From positions 496,001 through 560,000 of the forward strand of contig NZ_JAHRGM010000001.1 of assembly GCF_019097845.1 (NCBI RefSeq): a stretch of 64,000 bases of DNA, read 5' to 3'. This document shows positions 20,924 to 30,967 of the stretch, in pieces. The stretch is from Sphingobium sp. AS12. GTDB taxonomy: Bacteria; Pseudomonadota; Alphaproteobacteria; Sphingomonadales; Sphingomonadaceae. Positions within the stretch are counted from its first letter, which is position 1. The number at the start of each line of letters is the position of its first letter. The notes below the pieces were generated by a model that ran no database searches, was not told the origin of the DNA, and saw nothing but the letters and a program-made list of their open reading frames with translations. The translations under genes and the position numbers were made by a program.

Positions 20924-21063
20924 GACTGCTCTCCGATGTTGGCCGGAACCCGTCCCGCCTGTCTGCCCGCCTGTCTGGCCCAACCGCCGCGGCGGCGCAA
21001 GATGAACCATGGTCGGCAGGTCGCCCCTTGAAGCGGGTTGAACCGAGTGCTAGCGGCGGAGCC

Positions 21064-21351
21064 ATGTCAATAGACCTTCAAACCGTAAAAAAGATCGCCA
21101 GCCTCTCGCGCATTTCGGTGACCGACGCCGAAGCGCAAGCGATGGTGCCTGAACTCAACAACATCCTTGGCTGGGTGGAGCAACTGGGCGAGGTGGACGT
21201 CACCGGCATAGAGCCGATGACCGCCGTCATCCCCAATACCCAACGCCTGCGCGAGGACGCCGTGACCGACGGCAATGTCCGCGACAAGGTGCTGGCCAAT
21301 GCGCCCCAGGCCGAGCATGGCTTTTTTGCCGTTCCCAAGGTGATCGAGTGA
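21064..21351 (+). CDS. gatC: Asp-tRNA(Asn)/Glu-tRNA(Gln) amidotransferase subunit C
   Basis: 95 aa. The small clamp subunit that stabilises the GatA-GatB contact. Family landmarks are [20 protein letters not shown] at the start, [12 protein letters not shown] in the middle and the C-terminal [11 protein letters not shown]. The ATG at 21064 is the family start. Its stop overlaps the GTG of gatA (GTGA). It begins the gatC-gatA-vapB-vapC-gatB group. Confidence 0.95.
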   Translation: MSIDLQTVKKIASLSRISVTDAEAQAMVPELNNILGWVEQLGEVDVTGIEPMTAVIPNTQRLREDAVTDGNVRDKVLANAPQAEHGFFAVPKVIE

Positions 21352-22832
21352 CCAATCTTACTGACCTGACCGTAGCCGAAATCCGCGATGGATTCCGCGC
21401 TGGTGATTTTTCCGCGCGCGAAGTGGCCGAAGGTTTCAACGCCAATGTCGCGGCGGCCAAGGCGCTCAACGCCTTCATCGTCGAAACGCCGGAAAAGGCG
21501 CTGGCCGCCGCTGACGCTGCCGACAAGGCGAAGGCTGCTGGCGAAACGCTGGGCGCACTCGCTGGCGTGCCGATCGGCATGAAGGATCTGTTCTGCACGC
21601 AGGGCGTGCAGACCACCGCCGCATCGCACATGCTGGAAGGCTTTGTGCCGACCTATGAATCGACCGTGTCGGACAAGCTGTGGGCGGCGGGCGCGGGGAT
21701 GCTGGGCAAGCTGAACTTGGACCAGTTCGCAATGGGATCGTCCAACGAGACCAGCTATTTCGGCAATGTAATCAGCCCTTGGAAGCGCGGCGGCGGAGAC
21801 AATGCTGCCTTGGCTCCCGGCGGATCATCGGGCGGTTCGTCGTCGGCGATTTCCGCGCGGTTGTGCCCGGCGGCGACCGGCACCGATACCGGCGGGTCGA
21901 TCCGCCAGCCTGCCGCCTTCACCGGCATTTCTGGAATCAAGCCGACCTATGGCCGTTGTTCGCGCTGGGGCATCGTGGCGTTTGCCTCGTCGCTCGATCA
22001 GGCCGGGCCGATGGCGCGGACGGTGCGCGACAATGCGTTGCTGCTGGAAGTCATGTCGGGTTTTGATCCCAAGGATTCGACCAGCCTTGATCTGGCAGTG
22101 CCACAGTGGGAAGCGGGCCTGTCCAGCAATCTAAAGGGCAAGACGGTCGGTATTCCCAAGGAATATCGCCCCGATGGCCTGAACGCGGAAATCGCGGCTT
22201 TGTGGGATCAGGGCATTGCCTGGCTCAAAGACGCTGGTGCCGACGTGGTGGAAGTATCGCTGCCGCATACCAAATATGCGCTGCCAACCTATTATATCAT
22301 CGCGCCCGCCGAAGCCTCCTCCAACCTTGCCCGCTATGACGGCGTGCGCTACGGCCAGCGAGACCTGCCCGATGGCGCAGGCTTGCAGGACATGTATGCC
22401 GCCACTCGCGCCGCTGGTTTCGGGCCGGAGGTCAAGCGCCGCATCATGATCGGCACCTATGTGCTGTCTGCCGGTTTCTACGACGCTTATTATACCCAGG
22501 CGCAGAAGGTCCGGGCGTTGATCGCGCGCGATTTCGAGCGGGCATTCGAGCAATGCGACCTGCTGCTGACCCCGACTGCACCTAGTGCGGCCTTTACGCT
22601 GGGCGAAAAGCAGGCCGATCCGCTGGCGATGTATTTGAACGACGTGTTCACCGTGCCAGCATCGCTGGCCGGCTTGCCCGCAATGAGCGTGCCGGGCGGT
22701 CTGGACAGCCAGGGCCTGCCGCTGGGCTTGCAGATCATCGGCAAGGCGCTGGATGAGCAGACGGTCCTGAACGCTGGGCTGGCGATCGAGGAACGGGCTG
22801 GCTTCGTGGCGCGACCGGACAAGTGGTGGTAA
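21348..22832 (+). CDS. gatA: Asp-tRNA(Asn)/Glu-tRNA(Gln) amidotransferase subunit A
   Basis: 494 aa. Amidase-signature subunit that releases ammonia from glutamine for transamidation of misacylated tRNA. The Ser-cisSer-Lys triad is visible: K79 in [11 protein letters not shown]160 in [10 protein letters not shown], and S184 in [12 protein letters not shown]. It starts with GTG overlapping the gatC stop, which signals coupled synthesis. In most genomes gatB follows directly; here 38 bases and two unrelated genes (vapB, vapC) come between. Confidence 0.96.
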   Translation: MTNLTDLTVAEIRDGFRAGDFSAREVAEGFNANVAAAKALNAFIVETPEKALAAADAADKAKAAGETLGALAGVPIGMKDLFCTQGVQTTAASHMLEGFVPTYESTVSDKLWAAGAGMLGKLNLDQFAMGSSNETSYFGNVISPWKRGGGDNAALAPGGSSGGSSSAISARLCPAATGTDTGGSIRQPAAFTGISGIKPTYGRCSRWGIVAFASSLDQAGPMARTVRDNALLLEVMSGFDPKDSTSLDLAVPQWEAGLSSNLKGKTVGIPKEYRPDGLNAEIAALWDQGIAWLKDAGADVVEVSLPHTKYALPTYYIIAPAEASSNLARYDGVRYGQRDLPDGAGLQDMYAATRAAGFGPEVKRRIMIGTYVLSAGFYDAYYTQAQKVRALIARDFERAFEQCDLLLTPTAPSAAFTLGEKQADPLAMYLNDVFTVPASLAGLPAMSVPGGLDSQGLPLGLQIIGKALDEQTVLNAGLAIEERAGFVARPDKWW

Positions 22833-22845
22833 TAGCCTGAGCAAA

Positions 22846-22863
22846 GTGTTACCTTGGTAACAC
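22846..22863. promoter_or_regulatory. palindromic operator of the vapBC pair (putative)
   Basis: GTGTTACC-TT-GGTAACAC, perfect 8-base arms, 14 bases upstream of the vapB ATG and just before its GGAG ribosome site. Toxin-antitoxin operons are usually autorepressed at such palindromes by the AbrB-type antitoxin. Confidence 0.6.
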
Positions 22864-22876
22864 TGGAGATTTGGCA

Positions 22877-23170
22877 ATGAACGCGCAGAGCAAGATCGAT
22901 ACCGGAACCATGACGAGCAAGGGTCAGATATTGATCCCCAAAGCCATGCGCGACGCCGCCGGTCTGGTGCCGGGGCAGCCTTATAAGGTCGTGCTGAACG
23001 AAGCGGGGCAAGTGGTGGTCGCGCCGCTGGGATTCAGCCCTGAGGAAGCAGCAGAGCGAAGTCGACGGGTACGCGAAGCGATCAATGCGATCGCCGGGAA
23101 ATATCCCAATCCTGACGGTATGACTACGGATGAGTATATGCGGGAGATACGGGGCAATTACGAACCGTGA
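22877..23170 (+). CDS. vapB: AbrB-type antitoxin (VapB-like)
   Basis: 97 aa. Residues about 14-48 form a SpoVT/AbrB swapped-hairpin DNA-binding domain (MTSKGQILIPKAMRDAAGL...PYKVVLNEAGQVVV). The C-terminal half is charged and would wrap the toxin, as usual for VapB. The ATG at 22877 lies 8 bases after GGAG; the in-frame TTG at 22871 is an unlikely alternative. Its stop overlaps the GTG of vapC (GTGA). It lies between gatA and gatB on the same strand. Confidence 0.88.
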   Translation: MNAQSKIDTGTMTSKGQILIPKAMRDAAGLVPGQPYKVVLNEAGQVVVAPLGFSPEEAAERSRRVREAINAIAGKYPNPDGMTTDEYMREIRGNYEP

Positions 23171-23583
23171 TCCTTGTCGATTCAAACGTGCTTATCGATG
23201 TTCTGGATCGTGATCCCCATTGGTTCGAATGGTCCGCTGCCAACATCAATCGTGCCGCATTTGGTGCCTATCTGTTTGTAAACCCGGTAGTGATCGGCGA
23301 AATGGCGCCAAGGTTTGAGGCATTGGATGATCTGCGTGTTCTTCTGGCCGCCATGCTTATCGATGTGGAACCCTTGATGCCTGAGGGAGCATTTCTGGCG
23401 GGGAAAGCTTTTCAGGTTCATCGTCGTCGAAAGCAACCGATGGCAGCTAAATCCATCCTCGCCGACTTCCTGATCGGTGGCCATGCCCAATCCGTTGGTG
23501 CGACCATCCTGACGCGCGACCCGCGTTTCTACAGTAGCTATTTTCCCGGCGTGCCGTTGATCACGCCTTCAAAGGACGACTGA
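23167..23583 (+). CDS. vapC: PIN-domain toxin (VapC-like ribonuclease)
   Basis: 138 aa. PIN fold: [16 protein letters not shown] at the N-terminus (first catalytic Asp), [12 protein letters not shown] (conserved Glu), then [11 protein letters not shown] and [15 protein letters not shown] supplying the remaining Asp residues. VapC toxins cleave specific RNAs, often initiator tRNA or rRNA; the target here is unknown. It starts with GTG overlapping vapB and ends overlapping the gatB ATG (TGATG). The catalytic residues look intact. Confidence 0.88.
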   Translation: MILVDSNVLIDVLDRDPHWFEWSAANINRAAFGAYLFVNPVVIGEMAPRFEALDDLRVLLAAMLIDVEPLMPEGAFLAGKAFQVHRRRKQPMAAKSILADFLIGGHAQSVGATILTRDPRFYSSYFPGVPLITPSKDD

Positions 23584-25088
23584 TGACTGAATCAACCTAT
23601 CGCATCCAGGGCGCAACCGGTGAGTGGGAGGTCGTGGTCGGCCTGGAAGTCCATGCGCAGGTGACGTCGAACGCCAAGCTGTTTTCCGGCGCGGCGACCG
23701 CGTTCGGGGCGGAGCCGAATACGCAGGTGTCGCTGGTCGATGCGGCGATGCCCGGCATGTTGCCCGTGCCTAACCGCGAGTGCATCCGCCAGGCGGTGCG
23801 CACCGGCATGGCAATCGACGCGCAGATCAACAAATGGTCGCGCTTCGACCGGAAAAATTATTTCTACGCCGATCTGCCGCAGGGCTATCAGATCAGCCAG
23901 CTCTATCACCCGATCGTGGGCGAAGGGCAGATCGAGATCGTGCTGGACGAAAAGAACCCCGAAACCAGCAGCAAGGTGATCGGCGTCGAGCGCATCCATG
24001 TCGAGCAGGATGCGGGCAAGCTGATGCATGACCAGCATCCGACCAGCTCCTATGTCGATCTCAACCGGTCGGGCGTGGCGCTGATGGAAATCGTGTCGCG
24101 GCCGGACATGCGCTCACCTGCCGAAGCGGGTGCCTATCTGGCCAAGCTGCGGACGATCCTGCGCTATGTAGGATCTTGCGACGGCAATATGGATCAGGGG
24201 TCGATGCGCGCCGACGTCAATGTCTCGGTGCGAAAGCCCGGCGGCGAACTTGGCACGCGGACCGAGACGAAGAACGTCAACTCGGTGCGCTTCGTCATGG
24301 CCGTGGTGGAGCGGGAGGCGAGCCGTCAGGTCGATGTGCTGGAGGCCGGCGGCAAGATCGTGCAGGAAACCCGCCTCTACGACCCGGACAAGAATGAGAC
24401 GCGCTCAATGCGGTCGAAGGAAGATGCGCATGACTATCGCTACTTCCCCGATCCCGACCTGTTGCCGCTGGTGCTGGACGACGCGTTTCTGGACGAATGC
24501 CGCGCCTCGCTGCCCGAACTGCCCGACGTCAAGCGCAAGCGCTATGAGCAGGCGCTGGGCCTGTCGCCCTATAACGCCGCGACCCTGACCGCCGACGCGG
24601 ATACCGCGCGCTGGTTCGAGACGCTGCTGGCCGAAAGTGCCGCCGCCCAAAAAAAGAGCGAGAGTGACGTCGCCAAGGCTGCGGCCAACTGGCTGCTGTC
24701 GGACCTCTATGGTGCGCTTAACCGGCTGGGCAAAAGCCTGGAGGACAGCCCAGTCAGTCCCGCGCAGGCCGCCGAATTGCTGGCGCTGGTTGCCGACGGC
24801 ACGCTGTCGGGATCGCTTGCCAAGCAGGTGTTCGAGATCATGCTGGAAACCGGCGACGGGGCGGCCAAGATCGTCGAGGAAAAGGGTCTGAAGCAGACCA
24901 GTGACACCGGCGCGATCGAGGCGGCGGTGGCCAATGTGCTGGCGAACAATGCCGACAAGGTCGAGCAGTATCGCGGCGGCAAGGAAGCGCTGTTCGGCTT
25001 CTTCGTCGGCCAGACGATGAAGGCCATGCAGGGCAAGGCCAATCCGCAGGTGGTGAATGAGCTGGTGAAAAAGGCGCTGGCCGGGTAA
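23583..25088 (+). CDS. gatB: Asp-tRNA(Asn)/Glu-tRNA(Gln) amidotransferase subunit B
   Basis: 501 aa. The kinase/transamidase subunit that activates Asp- or Glu-tRNA with ATP. It opens with [24 protein letters not shown], then carries [19 protein letters not shown] and the GatB/YqeY tail (residues about 350-501: [12 protein letters not shown]). The ATG at 23583 shares one base with the vapC stop, so it relies on ribosomes leaving the toxin gene. A strong terminator follows. Confidence 0.96.
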   Translation: MTESTYRIQGATGEWEVVVGLEVHAQVTSNAKLFSGAATAFGAEPNTQVSLVDAAMPGMLPVPNRECIRQAVRTGMAIDAQINKWSRFDRKNYFYADLPQGYQISQLYHPIVGEGQIEIVLDEKNPETSSKVIGVERIHVEQDAGKLMHDQHPTSSYVDLNRSGVALMEIVSRPDMRSPAEAGAYLAKLRTILRYVGSCDGNMDQGSMRADVNVSVRKPGGELGTRTETKNVNSVRFVMAVVEREASRQVDVLEAGGKIVQETRLYDPDKNETRSMRSKEDAHDYRYFPDPDLLPLVLDDAFLDECRASLPELPDVKRKRYEQALGLSPYNAATLTADADTARWFETLLAESAAAQKKSESDVAKAAANWLLSDLYGALNRLGKSLEDSPVSPAQAAELLALVADGTLSGSLAKQVFEIMLETGDGAAKIVEEKGLKQTSDTGAIEAAVANVLANNADKVEQYRGGKEALFGFFVGQTMKAMQGKANPQVVNELVKKALAG

Positions 25089-25118
25089 GCCGCGCCGCTC
25101 TTTCAAACTGAAAAATTA

Positions 25119-25158
25119 AGGGGCGTCGCCGGGGAGACCGGCGACGCCCCTCGTTTTT
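25119..25158. terminator. intrinsic terminator of gatB, likely bidirectional
   Basis: Perfect stem AGGGGCGTCGCCGG / CCGGCGACGCCCCT (25119-25151, GGAGA-type loop) followed on the plus strand by CGTTTTT. The left side carries AAAAATTA, so the minus-strand autotransporter transcript would also end in a T-run. It lies between two convergent genes. Confidence 0.9.
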
Positions 25159-25252
25159 GTGCCCGGCGCCCTGGGGGAGGGATTATGCCGGGGCGGAATG
25201 GACGGACCGGGAGGGTCTGTGGAGTGTGGCCCGTCCATTCACAATCAAGACG

Positions 25253-28200
25253 TCACAGCACGAAGTTAACCGTCGCCCTAAATGAGATGGCGACGTGATT
25301 TTGTTGTTCTTCCGCGCCAAACTCGCCGCCGACGCGGAACGTGTCGGTGCCGCCATAAAGGCGCGCGCGGCCGGTCCAGCCATTGGTGCGATCGTCCGCC
25401 ACCAGGGTGAAGCGGTCGCCGCCCTTGAAATAGGCCACCGTGTCACCGAGCGATCCGCCAATGATCTGGCGACGACCACCCTCCAGCTCCAGCCGGACCC
25501 AGCCATCTTCGGGCTTCAAGCTGCCAAAATCATAGCCCGCCGTCACTGTGCTGTTGGCGGTGGTTTCATCGCTCGTGCGGCCAAGGACGGTCAGGTTGAA
25601 AGCGTCCCCACCGCCAGCCTCGCTATAGCCGTCCTCCTTCAGGCGGTAATAGTCGATACCGACCGCCGGGCGCAGGCTGAGCCGCCCCATCTGCCACTGA
25701 TAGGAGGCCCCAGCGGTCGCGGAATAGAGTTTGCCATCCCACTTGCCGTCCGCCGTGCGGGTGACGTCGCCATTTTCGAAATGGCGGGTGCCGGTAAAGC
25801 CGATCGTCGCCGCCGATAGCCGAGCGAAGGCCAGCAACGGTCCCCATTGGCCGCGCCAGTGCGCGGCCAGCTCATATTGATCGGAATCGACCGCATTGTT
25901 GGAGCTGCCGCTGCTGTCGCTGGCGTGGATATAGGCGAAGGAACCGCCGAACGCGCCCAGATCGGTCAGATATTCGACGCCACCACCTGCGCCCCAACCG
26001 CTGATGTCGTAGGATGCTGTATCGCCCACGCTCTTGGCCCCGCCAAAACCGACCTGTTGCAGCCAGAAGCCCAGCCGCCCGTCCTTGGTGCGATAAATGC
26101 CATTGGGGTCTGACAGGATGCGCGCGGTTGCGCGCGACCCCGACGTCACCGCCTCGAACGTGCCGCCTGCATGGTCGGGCAGCATTTGGCGCAAATTGGT
26201 GGCGAGCGTCGTGCCGTCGCTGATGCCCAGATAGGCGCTGGCGACCGCGGCGTCATTGTCGAGCGCGTCGAAGATCGCCGGATAGGCGCGGGCGAGCGAG
26301 CCGGTGAGGCCCAGATCGGCAACGCTTTTCGCCGCGATTGAGATGGTGACGGTGCCGGCATTGCTGTCGCCAGTGACGCTGCCCTTGAACAGATAGGGTA
26401 GCAGCGTGCTGGTCGCCAGCGTCGGTGATCCGCTGAGCGATCCGGCCCGCACGATGACATAGTCGCCCGCCGATCCGCTGACCTGGGTCAGGTTCACCTT
26501 GACTTGCGATCCGCTGGCAAAGCTGGCCGCGCCCGCTACGTCATAGAGGGTGGCGGTGCTGGTCGCCGCGTTGATGGTGACGCCGAGCGTCGATGTGCCG
26601 CTGGCGGCCAGGGAAGCAAGCGACACCGTATCGGTGTTGGTGGCACCCAGCGTGCCGCCGTTCAGCACCACCGCCATATTGCCGCTGTTGCTGATCGCCC
26701 CGGACAGCGCCGATGTGCCGCCCAATGTCAGCGTGCCGCTGCCGTTGCCGAAATCGACCGCGCCAGTCAGCTTGGCGCTGTCGGCCAGCGACAAGTTGGC
26801 ATTGCCGACACCGAAGCCGACATTGCCGGTGAGGCTGGACGTGCCGGAAAGGGCAATACTGTCATTACCTGCGCCCAGCGTCAGATTGCCGGTGATGCTG
26901 CCCGCCGAGACGGTGAGCGCGTCATTGCCCGATCCCAGTTTGATGTCGCCGATGATCGACGGCGCGGTGGCGGTCGAGGAGGCGAGTGCCTGCGTCAGGG
27001 TGACGCCGCTGCTGTTGGCGCTGAGGTCGATCGCGGTATTGATCAAGCCGCCCGATGCGCTGATCCGGCCGGTGTTGGACAGGCTGGCGAGCGTGCCGGA
27101 GGAATCGAGGATCGCGATCGCGGTGCCCTTCTCCGTACTGAGCGCCGATGCGCCGACGGTGCCGCTGATGGTAAGGGCGTTGACCGATGCGCCCGCGTCG
27201 ATGACGATGGCACGCGCCGATGTGCCGGTCAGTGCCGATCCGGTCGCGCCGATCGTGCCGCCGACCTTGATCGTGCCGGTGGTGGCCCCGGACCCCAGCC
27301 GCAATGCTGTGGCGTTGCTGTCATAGGATACGGCGGACAGCGTGCCGTCGATCCCGATCCCCGTGGCGATGGTGACATTGCCGCCGAGGCCACCGATGGT
27401 GAGGCCATTGGCGGCGACCCCGTCATAAATGCCATAGCCACCGATCGCGCCCTTGACGATCAGGCCATAGCCCGAACTGTCGGCCGCGACCGCGCCAATG
27501 TTAGTGTCGGCGCTGGAGGAGCCGACCTGCACCGCAGCGGCGGAGCCATAGCTGATGATCGACGCGCTGCCTTCGCTGGCGTCGAGCAGGCCATCATCGT
27601 CCACATCTGTGTCTGTGGTGCTGAGCGTTGGCGGCACATCGAAGATCACGCCGCCGCCCACATTGCCCGCGATGACTACGGCCGAGCCGCCCTGCAACAG
27701 ATCGTCCGCGTCCAGCTTGGTCACGTCGGTCGGACGAGTGGTGGAGCGATAGCCGGTGCTGACGATGCTGCCCTGGATTTTAAGCGCGCCGCTGATGTCG
27801 CCCAGCAATGCTGCACCGATGCTGTTAGCGCCGAGCATTGACGTCGAACTGCGCAGCGTGACATTGCCGGTCACGGCATTGGCGACCAGCCCATAGCTGT
27901 TGTCGCCAGTGACGGTGGTGGTCCCGCTGGTCGTCAGATTACCGGTCAGTGCGCCGTCGAGCCGGATGCCAGCGGACTGGTTGCCCTCAATCGTCATCGT
28001 GCCGCTATGGTCCACATTGCCGACATGGGCTGCGCCGGACTGGACCCAGATCCCGGTCTTGCTTGATCCCTTGGCGAAGGTGCCATCTATGTCGCCATCG
28101 CTGTCGGTGTCGGTCGCGGTGTAGTTTTCAGTGAGGGTGATCGTGCCGCTATTGGTGATGTCGCCGGTGGTGCCGGGGACAGCCAGGACGCCGGTGACAT

Positions 28201-28456
28201 TGTCCGCGTCGTTGATCGTGATCGTGCCGGCATTGCTGACGTCATGATTGCTGTCGAGGGTGACCCCGGTGCCGCTGGTTAGGGTGATCGATCCGGCGGA
28301 ACTGATGATGATGTCGTCCGCCGATCCGCTGGCGATGGTCGATGTCTTGACTGCGGTCGTGGTCGATGTGCCGATGGTCGTGGCTGCCATGGCGTTGGCC
28401 AGCGTCAGCGCGACCAGCGCCGGGGCGATGGCCGTGCAGGCCAGTAGATGTCGCAT
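25253..28456 (-). CDS. autotransporter (type Va secretion) protein
   Basis: 1067 aa. Signal peptide at residues 1-25 (ending AMAA), a long passenger of Gly/Ser/Thr-rich repeats typical of a beta-helix (repeated GNLTLGAGNDSIALSG-like and SGTITI-like units), and a C-terminal beta-barrel of about 270 residues from LGFWLQQVGFGG to the terminal FRATVNFVL. The passenger includes Asp-rich segments (TDTDSDGDIDG, DTDVDDDGLLDASEG) that may bind calcium. No protease motif was seen, so adhesion or surface binding is likelier. It is 87 bases behind the TonB receptor gene and probably co-expressed with it. Confidence 0.88.
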   Translation of the reverse strand: MRHLLACTAIAPALVALTLANAMAATTIGTSTTTAVKTSTIASGSADDIIISSAGSITLTSGTGVTLDSNHDVSNAGTITINDADNVTGVLAVPGTTGDITNSGTITLTENYTATDTDSDGDIDGTFAKGSSKTGIWVQSGAAHVGNVDHSGTMTIEGNQSAGIRLDGALTGNLTTSGTTTVTGDNSYGLVANAVTGNVTLRSSTSMLGANSIGAALLGDISGALKIQGSIVSTGYRSTTRPTDVTKLDADDLLQGGSAVVIAGNVGGGVIFDVPPTLSTTDTDVDDDGLLDASEGSASIISYGSAAAVQVGSSSADTNIGAVAADSSGYGLIVKGAIGGYGIYDGVAANGLTIGGLGGNVTIATGIGIDGTLSAVSYDSNATALRLGSGATTGTIKVGGTIGATGSALTGTSARAIVIDAGASVNALTISGTVGASALSTEKGTAIAILDSSGTLASLSNTGRISASGGLINTAIDLSANSSGVTLTQALASSTATAPSIIGDIKLGSGNDALTVSAGSITGNLTLGAGNDSIALSGTSSLTGNVGFGVGNANLSLADSAKLTGAVDFGNGSGTLTLGGTSALSGAISNSGNMAVVLNGGTLGATNTDTVSLASLAASGTSTLGVTINAATSTATLYDVAGAASFASGSQVKVNLTQVSGSAGDYVIVRAGSLSGSPTLATSTLLPYLFKGSVTGDSNAGTVTISIAAKSVADLGLTGSLARAYPAIFDALDNDAAVASAYLGISDGTTLATNLRQMLPDHAGGTFEAVTSGSRATARILSDPNGIYRTKDGRLGFWLQQVGFGGAKSVGDTASYDISGWGAGGGVEYLTDLGAFGGSFAYIHASDSSGSSNNAVDSDQYELAAHWRGQWGPLLAFARLSAATIGFTGTRHFENGDVTRTADGKWDGKLYSATAGASYQWQMGRLSLRPAVGIDYYRLKEDGYSEAGGGDAFNLTVLGRTSDETTANSTVTAGYDFGSLKPEDGWVRLELEGGRRQIIGGSLGDTVAYFKGGDRFTLVADDRTNGWTGRARLYGGTDTFRVGGEFGAEEQQNHVAISFRATVNFVL

Positions 28457-28543
28457 GATGTCTCCTCTGCGTGCCGCGCCTGATTTTTATGCGCGCGTGC
28501 AGAAAGGACGGTGCCGGACCGGTATTTCCGTCTGAACCGATGT

Positions 28544-30967
28544 TCAGAAAGCGAAGTCGATGCCGATCCGCACGGTACGGGGCCGCAATGGGGTGTAGTA
28601 ATCGGTGCGCAGGTCGAAGGGCGTGCCGAGCGAGAAGCGGTTGCCGTCGCTGTCGAGCAGGTTGGTGAGTGCGAGCGACATTTGCACGGGGCCGCGCGTC
28701 ACGCTGGCCGACAGGCTGGTGTCGATATAATCGCCCTGGGTCCGCCCCAATATCGGACCGACGCCCAGTTGCGACTTGCCGACATAGCGGGCCGATCCTG
28801 ACAGATGCAGGGTCGTCGCATCGCCCATCGGCGCGCGATAATCAAACGCCAGCCGCCCGCCCAGATTGGCGACATTGGGAAGGGTGAGCGACCGCCCTTC
28901 GTAGGAAAGCGCTCGCAGGAATTGCGCGGGCTGGGTCAGGCGGCTGTCATTATAGATGATGCTGCCGTCCAGCGTCAGGCGCGGGATCGGGCGCACCACG
29001 ATCCGCCCCTCCGCCGTGTAGATGCGCCCGTCGCCGATATTGGCGGTGGTTGGCAGGCCGATCCGGTCGGTCACGTCCGCCTGAATGTTGCGCCAGTCGG
29101 TATAGGCCAGATTGCCGCTGATCGCGATCGCGTCGCGGCCCGGCACGCCCTTGCGGAAGCCGACCTCGACGGTCGAGGCGCGGTCATTCTGGAACCGGCG
29201 GACCCGCTGGTCATCCACTGCCAGCCCGCCGGGCCGGAAGCCCTGTTGATAGCGGGCGTAAAGAGTGACGTCGGGGATCGCGTCGGTCAGCAGCGCAAAA
29301 GAGGGGAGGAAGATGGTTTCGCTGCGGTCCGCCTGTGCTTCGGCGCGGGCGAGGTCAGCCGAGGACAGGGCCGAAACGGGATCGAGCGCCTCGCCCGACA
29401 GGCGGCTGTTGGTCAGCCGTCCGCCGACCGTGGCGATCAGGCCTTTGACCGGCTCGAATGAGGCTTCGCCGAACAGGGTCGCTTCCTTGACGCTGTTGCG
29501 CACCCCGGTCGCCGTCGCGGGCATCCCGCCGCCGAACATCGGCACGCCGGGGATGACCTGCGGCTGAAAAGGGGTGGTGCCGTAGGAGGTCAGCGAGCGG
29601 CTGATCTTCGAGCGGCTTTGCAGGTAGGACGCGCCCAATATCCAGCCCAGGCCATTGTCGAGATCGCGCACCAGCCGGTTTTCGGTCGAAAAGATATCGA
29701 CATCATTGCGCTGGCGGAACAGCGCGCTGGGGCCGTCCGGCTGGGTGGCGTCATAGCTTTCGGCCAGCTCGTTATGGACAAAGCCGGTCGAGGACACGAA
29801 GCGCAGCGTATCCCACTGACGCTCGATCCTGATATTGCCGAGCAGATAGTCGGAAAAATAGGGCTGGGCGACACTGGAGGCGCGTTGGAGCCGGTCGAGC
29901 GACTGGGTCGCATATTGGGCGTCCCGGCCGTCGATATGCTGGTACACGCCATTGAGGTCGATGGTCCAGTTTTCGTCCGGGGCGAAGCGCAAAGCGGCGC
30001 GACCGCCATAGGTGCGGGTGCGGTTGACGTCGTTCAGGTCGCGGCTGACATCGTCGATATAGCCGCCCTCCTGTACGCCATAGCCAACGACGCGCAGCGC
30101 GAGCTTCTCCACGACGATCGGCACATTCAGCGTGGCGGACAGATCGCCGCCGGGGTCGCCATGCTGGGTGGCGGAGAGGCCCGCCGACATTTGTCCGCCA
30201 AATTCGCCCAGATTGGGGGCATTGGGCATGATGCGGATGATTCCGCCAAGCGATCCCGCGCCATAGAGGGTGCCTTGCGGCCCTTCCAATATCTCGACCC
30301 GGCCAACGTCATAGAGTTTGAGGTCCGGGTCGGGTGCGGCATAGTTGAGCCGCATGTCGCCCAGATATTGGCCGGTAGTTGCCTGGGTCGGCCCGGCGAC
30401 GCCGGAATCGGCGATGGCGCGGATGAACAGCTTGTTGCGGCCTGCGCCTGCATGGGTGGAACTGAGGCTCGCGACCCGCGCCAGCAGCGTGGCGGTGCCG
30501 CCCGAAGCTTCGCCGCTGGAAAAGAGGTTGGTGTCGAGCGCTTCGACCATGCCGGCATAGCGGAGCAAAGGCGTGTCGCGCTTGGAGGCGGTGACGATGA
30601 TCTCGGCTGCGGGTTGATCGGCCAGAGGTGCCGCCGCGATTGGTGCAGGCGCGCTGGGGCGCGGGGCAGGGCGGGCGCGGACGATGCGCCAGGTGATGGC
30701 ATCGATTCGCCGGGCGGTCGCGCCGCTGCCCTTCAAAAGTCGCTTGAGCGCCGCTTCCACCGACAGGCGGCCCGTGACGGCGGGGGTCGCTATTGCAGCG
30801 AGCGACTGGTCCGACATGCCGATGCTGACGCCGGTTTGCCGGCCAAGCGCCACCACGGCCTCGCCCAGCCGTGCGGGGGCGATGCTGATAGCCTGTCTAT
30901 CCGCCGCTTGTGCGGGCGTTGCGATTGCCAGGGCGGTGACGATCAGGAGGTCAGCTTTGCGGCCCAT
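28544..30967 (-). CDS. TonB-dependent receptor with STN signalling domain
   Basis: 807 aa. Signal peptide (LIVTALAIATPAQA), then an STN domain at about residues 25-100 (ISIAPARLGEAVVALGRQTG), the mark of transducing receptors that talk to FecR. EIIVTASKR is the TonB-box region, followed by a plug domain with KLYDVGRVEILEGPQGTLYGAGSLGGIIRI and a 22-strand barrel ending VRIGIDFAF. The ligand is unknown; siderophore or another large nutrient is likely. Its start overlaps the FecR gene by 17 bases. Part of a sigma-FecR-receptor-autotransporter set. Confidence 0.93.
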   Translation of the reverse strand: MGRKADLLIVTALAIATPAQAADRQAISIAPARLGEAVVALGRQTGVSIGMSDQSLAAIATPAVTGRLSVEAALKRLLKGSGATARRIDAITWRIVRARPAPRPSAPAPIAAAPLADQPAAEIIVTASKRDTPLLRYAGMVEALDTNLFSSGEASGGTATLLARVASLSSTHAGAGRNKLFIRAIADSGVAGPTQATTGQYLGDMRLNYAAPDPDLKLYDVGRVEILEGPQGTLYGAGSLGGIIRIMPNAPNLGEFGGQMSAGLSATQHGDPGGDLSATLNVPIVVEKLALRVVGYGVQEGGYIDDVSRDLNDVNRTRTYGGRAALRFAPDENWTIDLNGVYQHIDGRDAQYATQSLDRLQRASSVAQPYFSDYLLGNIRIERQWDTLRFVSSTGFVHNELAESYDATQPDGPSALFRQRNDVDIFSTENRLVRDLDNGLGWILGASYLQSRSKISRSLTSYGTTPFQPQVIPGVPMFGGGMPATATGVRNSVKEATLFGEASFEPVKGLIATVGGRLTNSRLSGEALDPVSALSSADLARAEAQADRSETIFLPSFALLTDAIPDVTLYARYQQGFRPGGLAVDDQRVRRFQNDRASTVEVGFRKGVPGRDAIAISGNLAYTDWRNIQADVTDRIGLPTTANIGDGRIYTAEGRIVVRPIPRLTLDGSIIYNDSRLTQPAQFLRALSYEGRSLTLPNVANLGGRLAFDYRAPMGDATTLHLSGSARYVGKSQLGVGPILGRTQGDYIDTSLSASVTRGPVQMSLALTNLLDSDGNRFSLGTPFDLRTDYYTPLRPRTVRIGIDFAF

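Noticed and set aside
22846-23583. vapBC considered as the edge of a genomic island
   Set aside because: gatA and gatB run straight on either side, with no integrase, direct repeats or tRNA site nearby.
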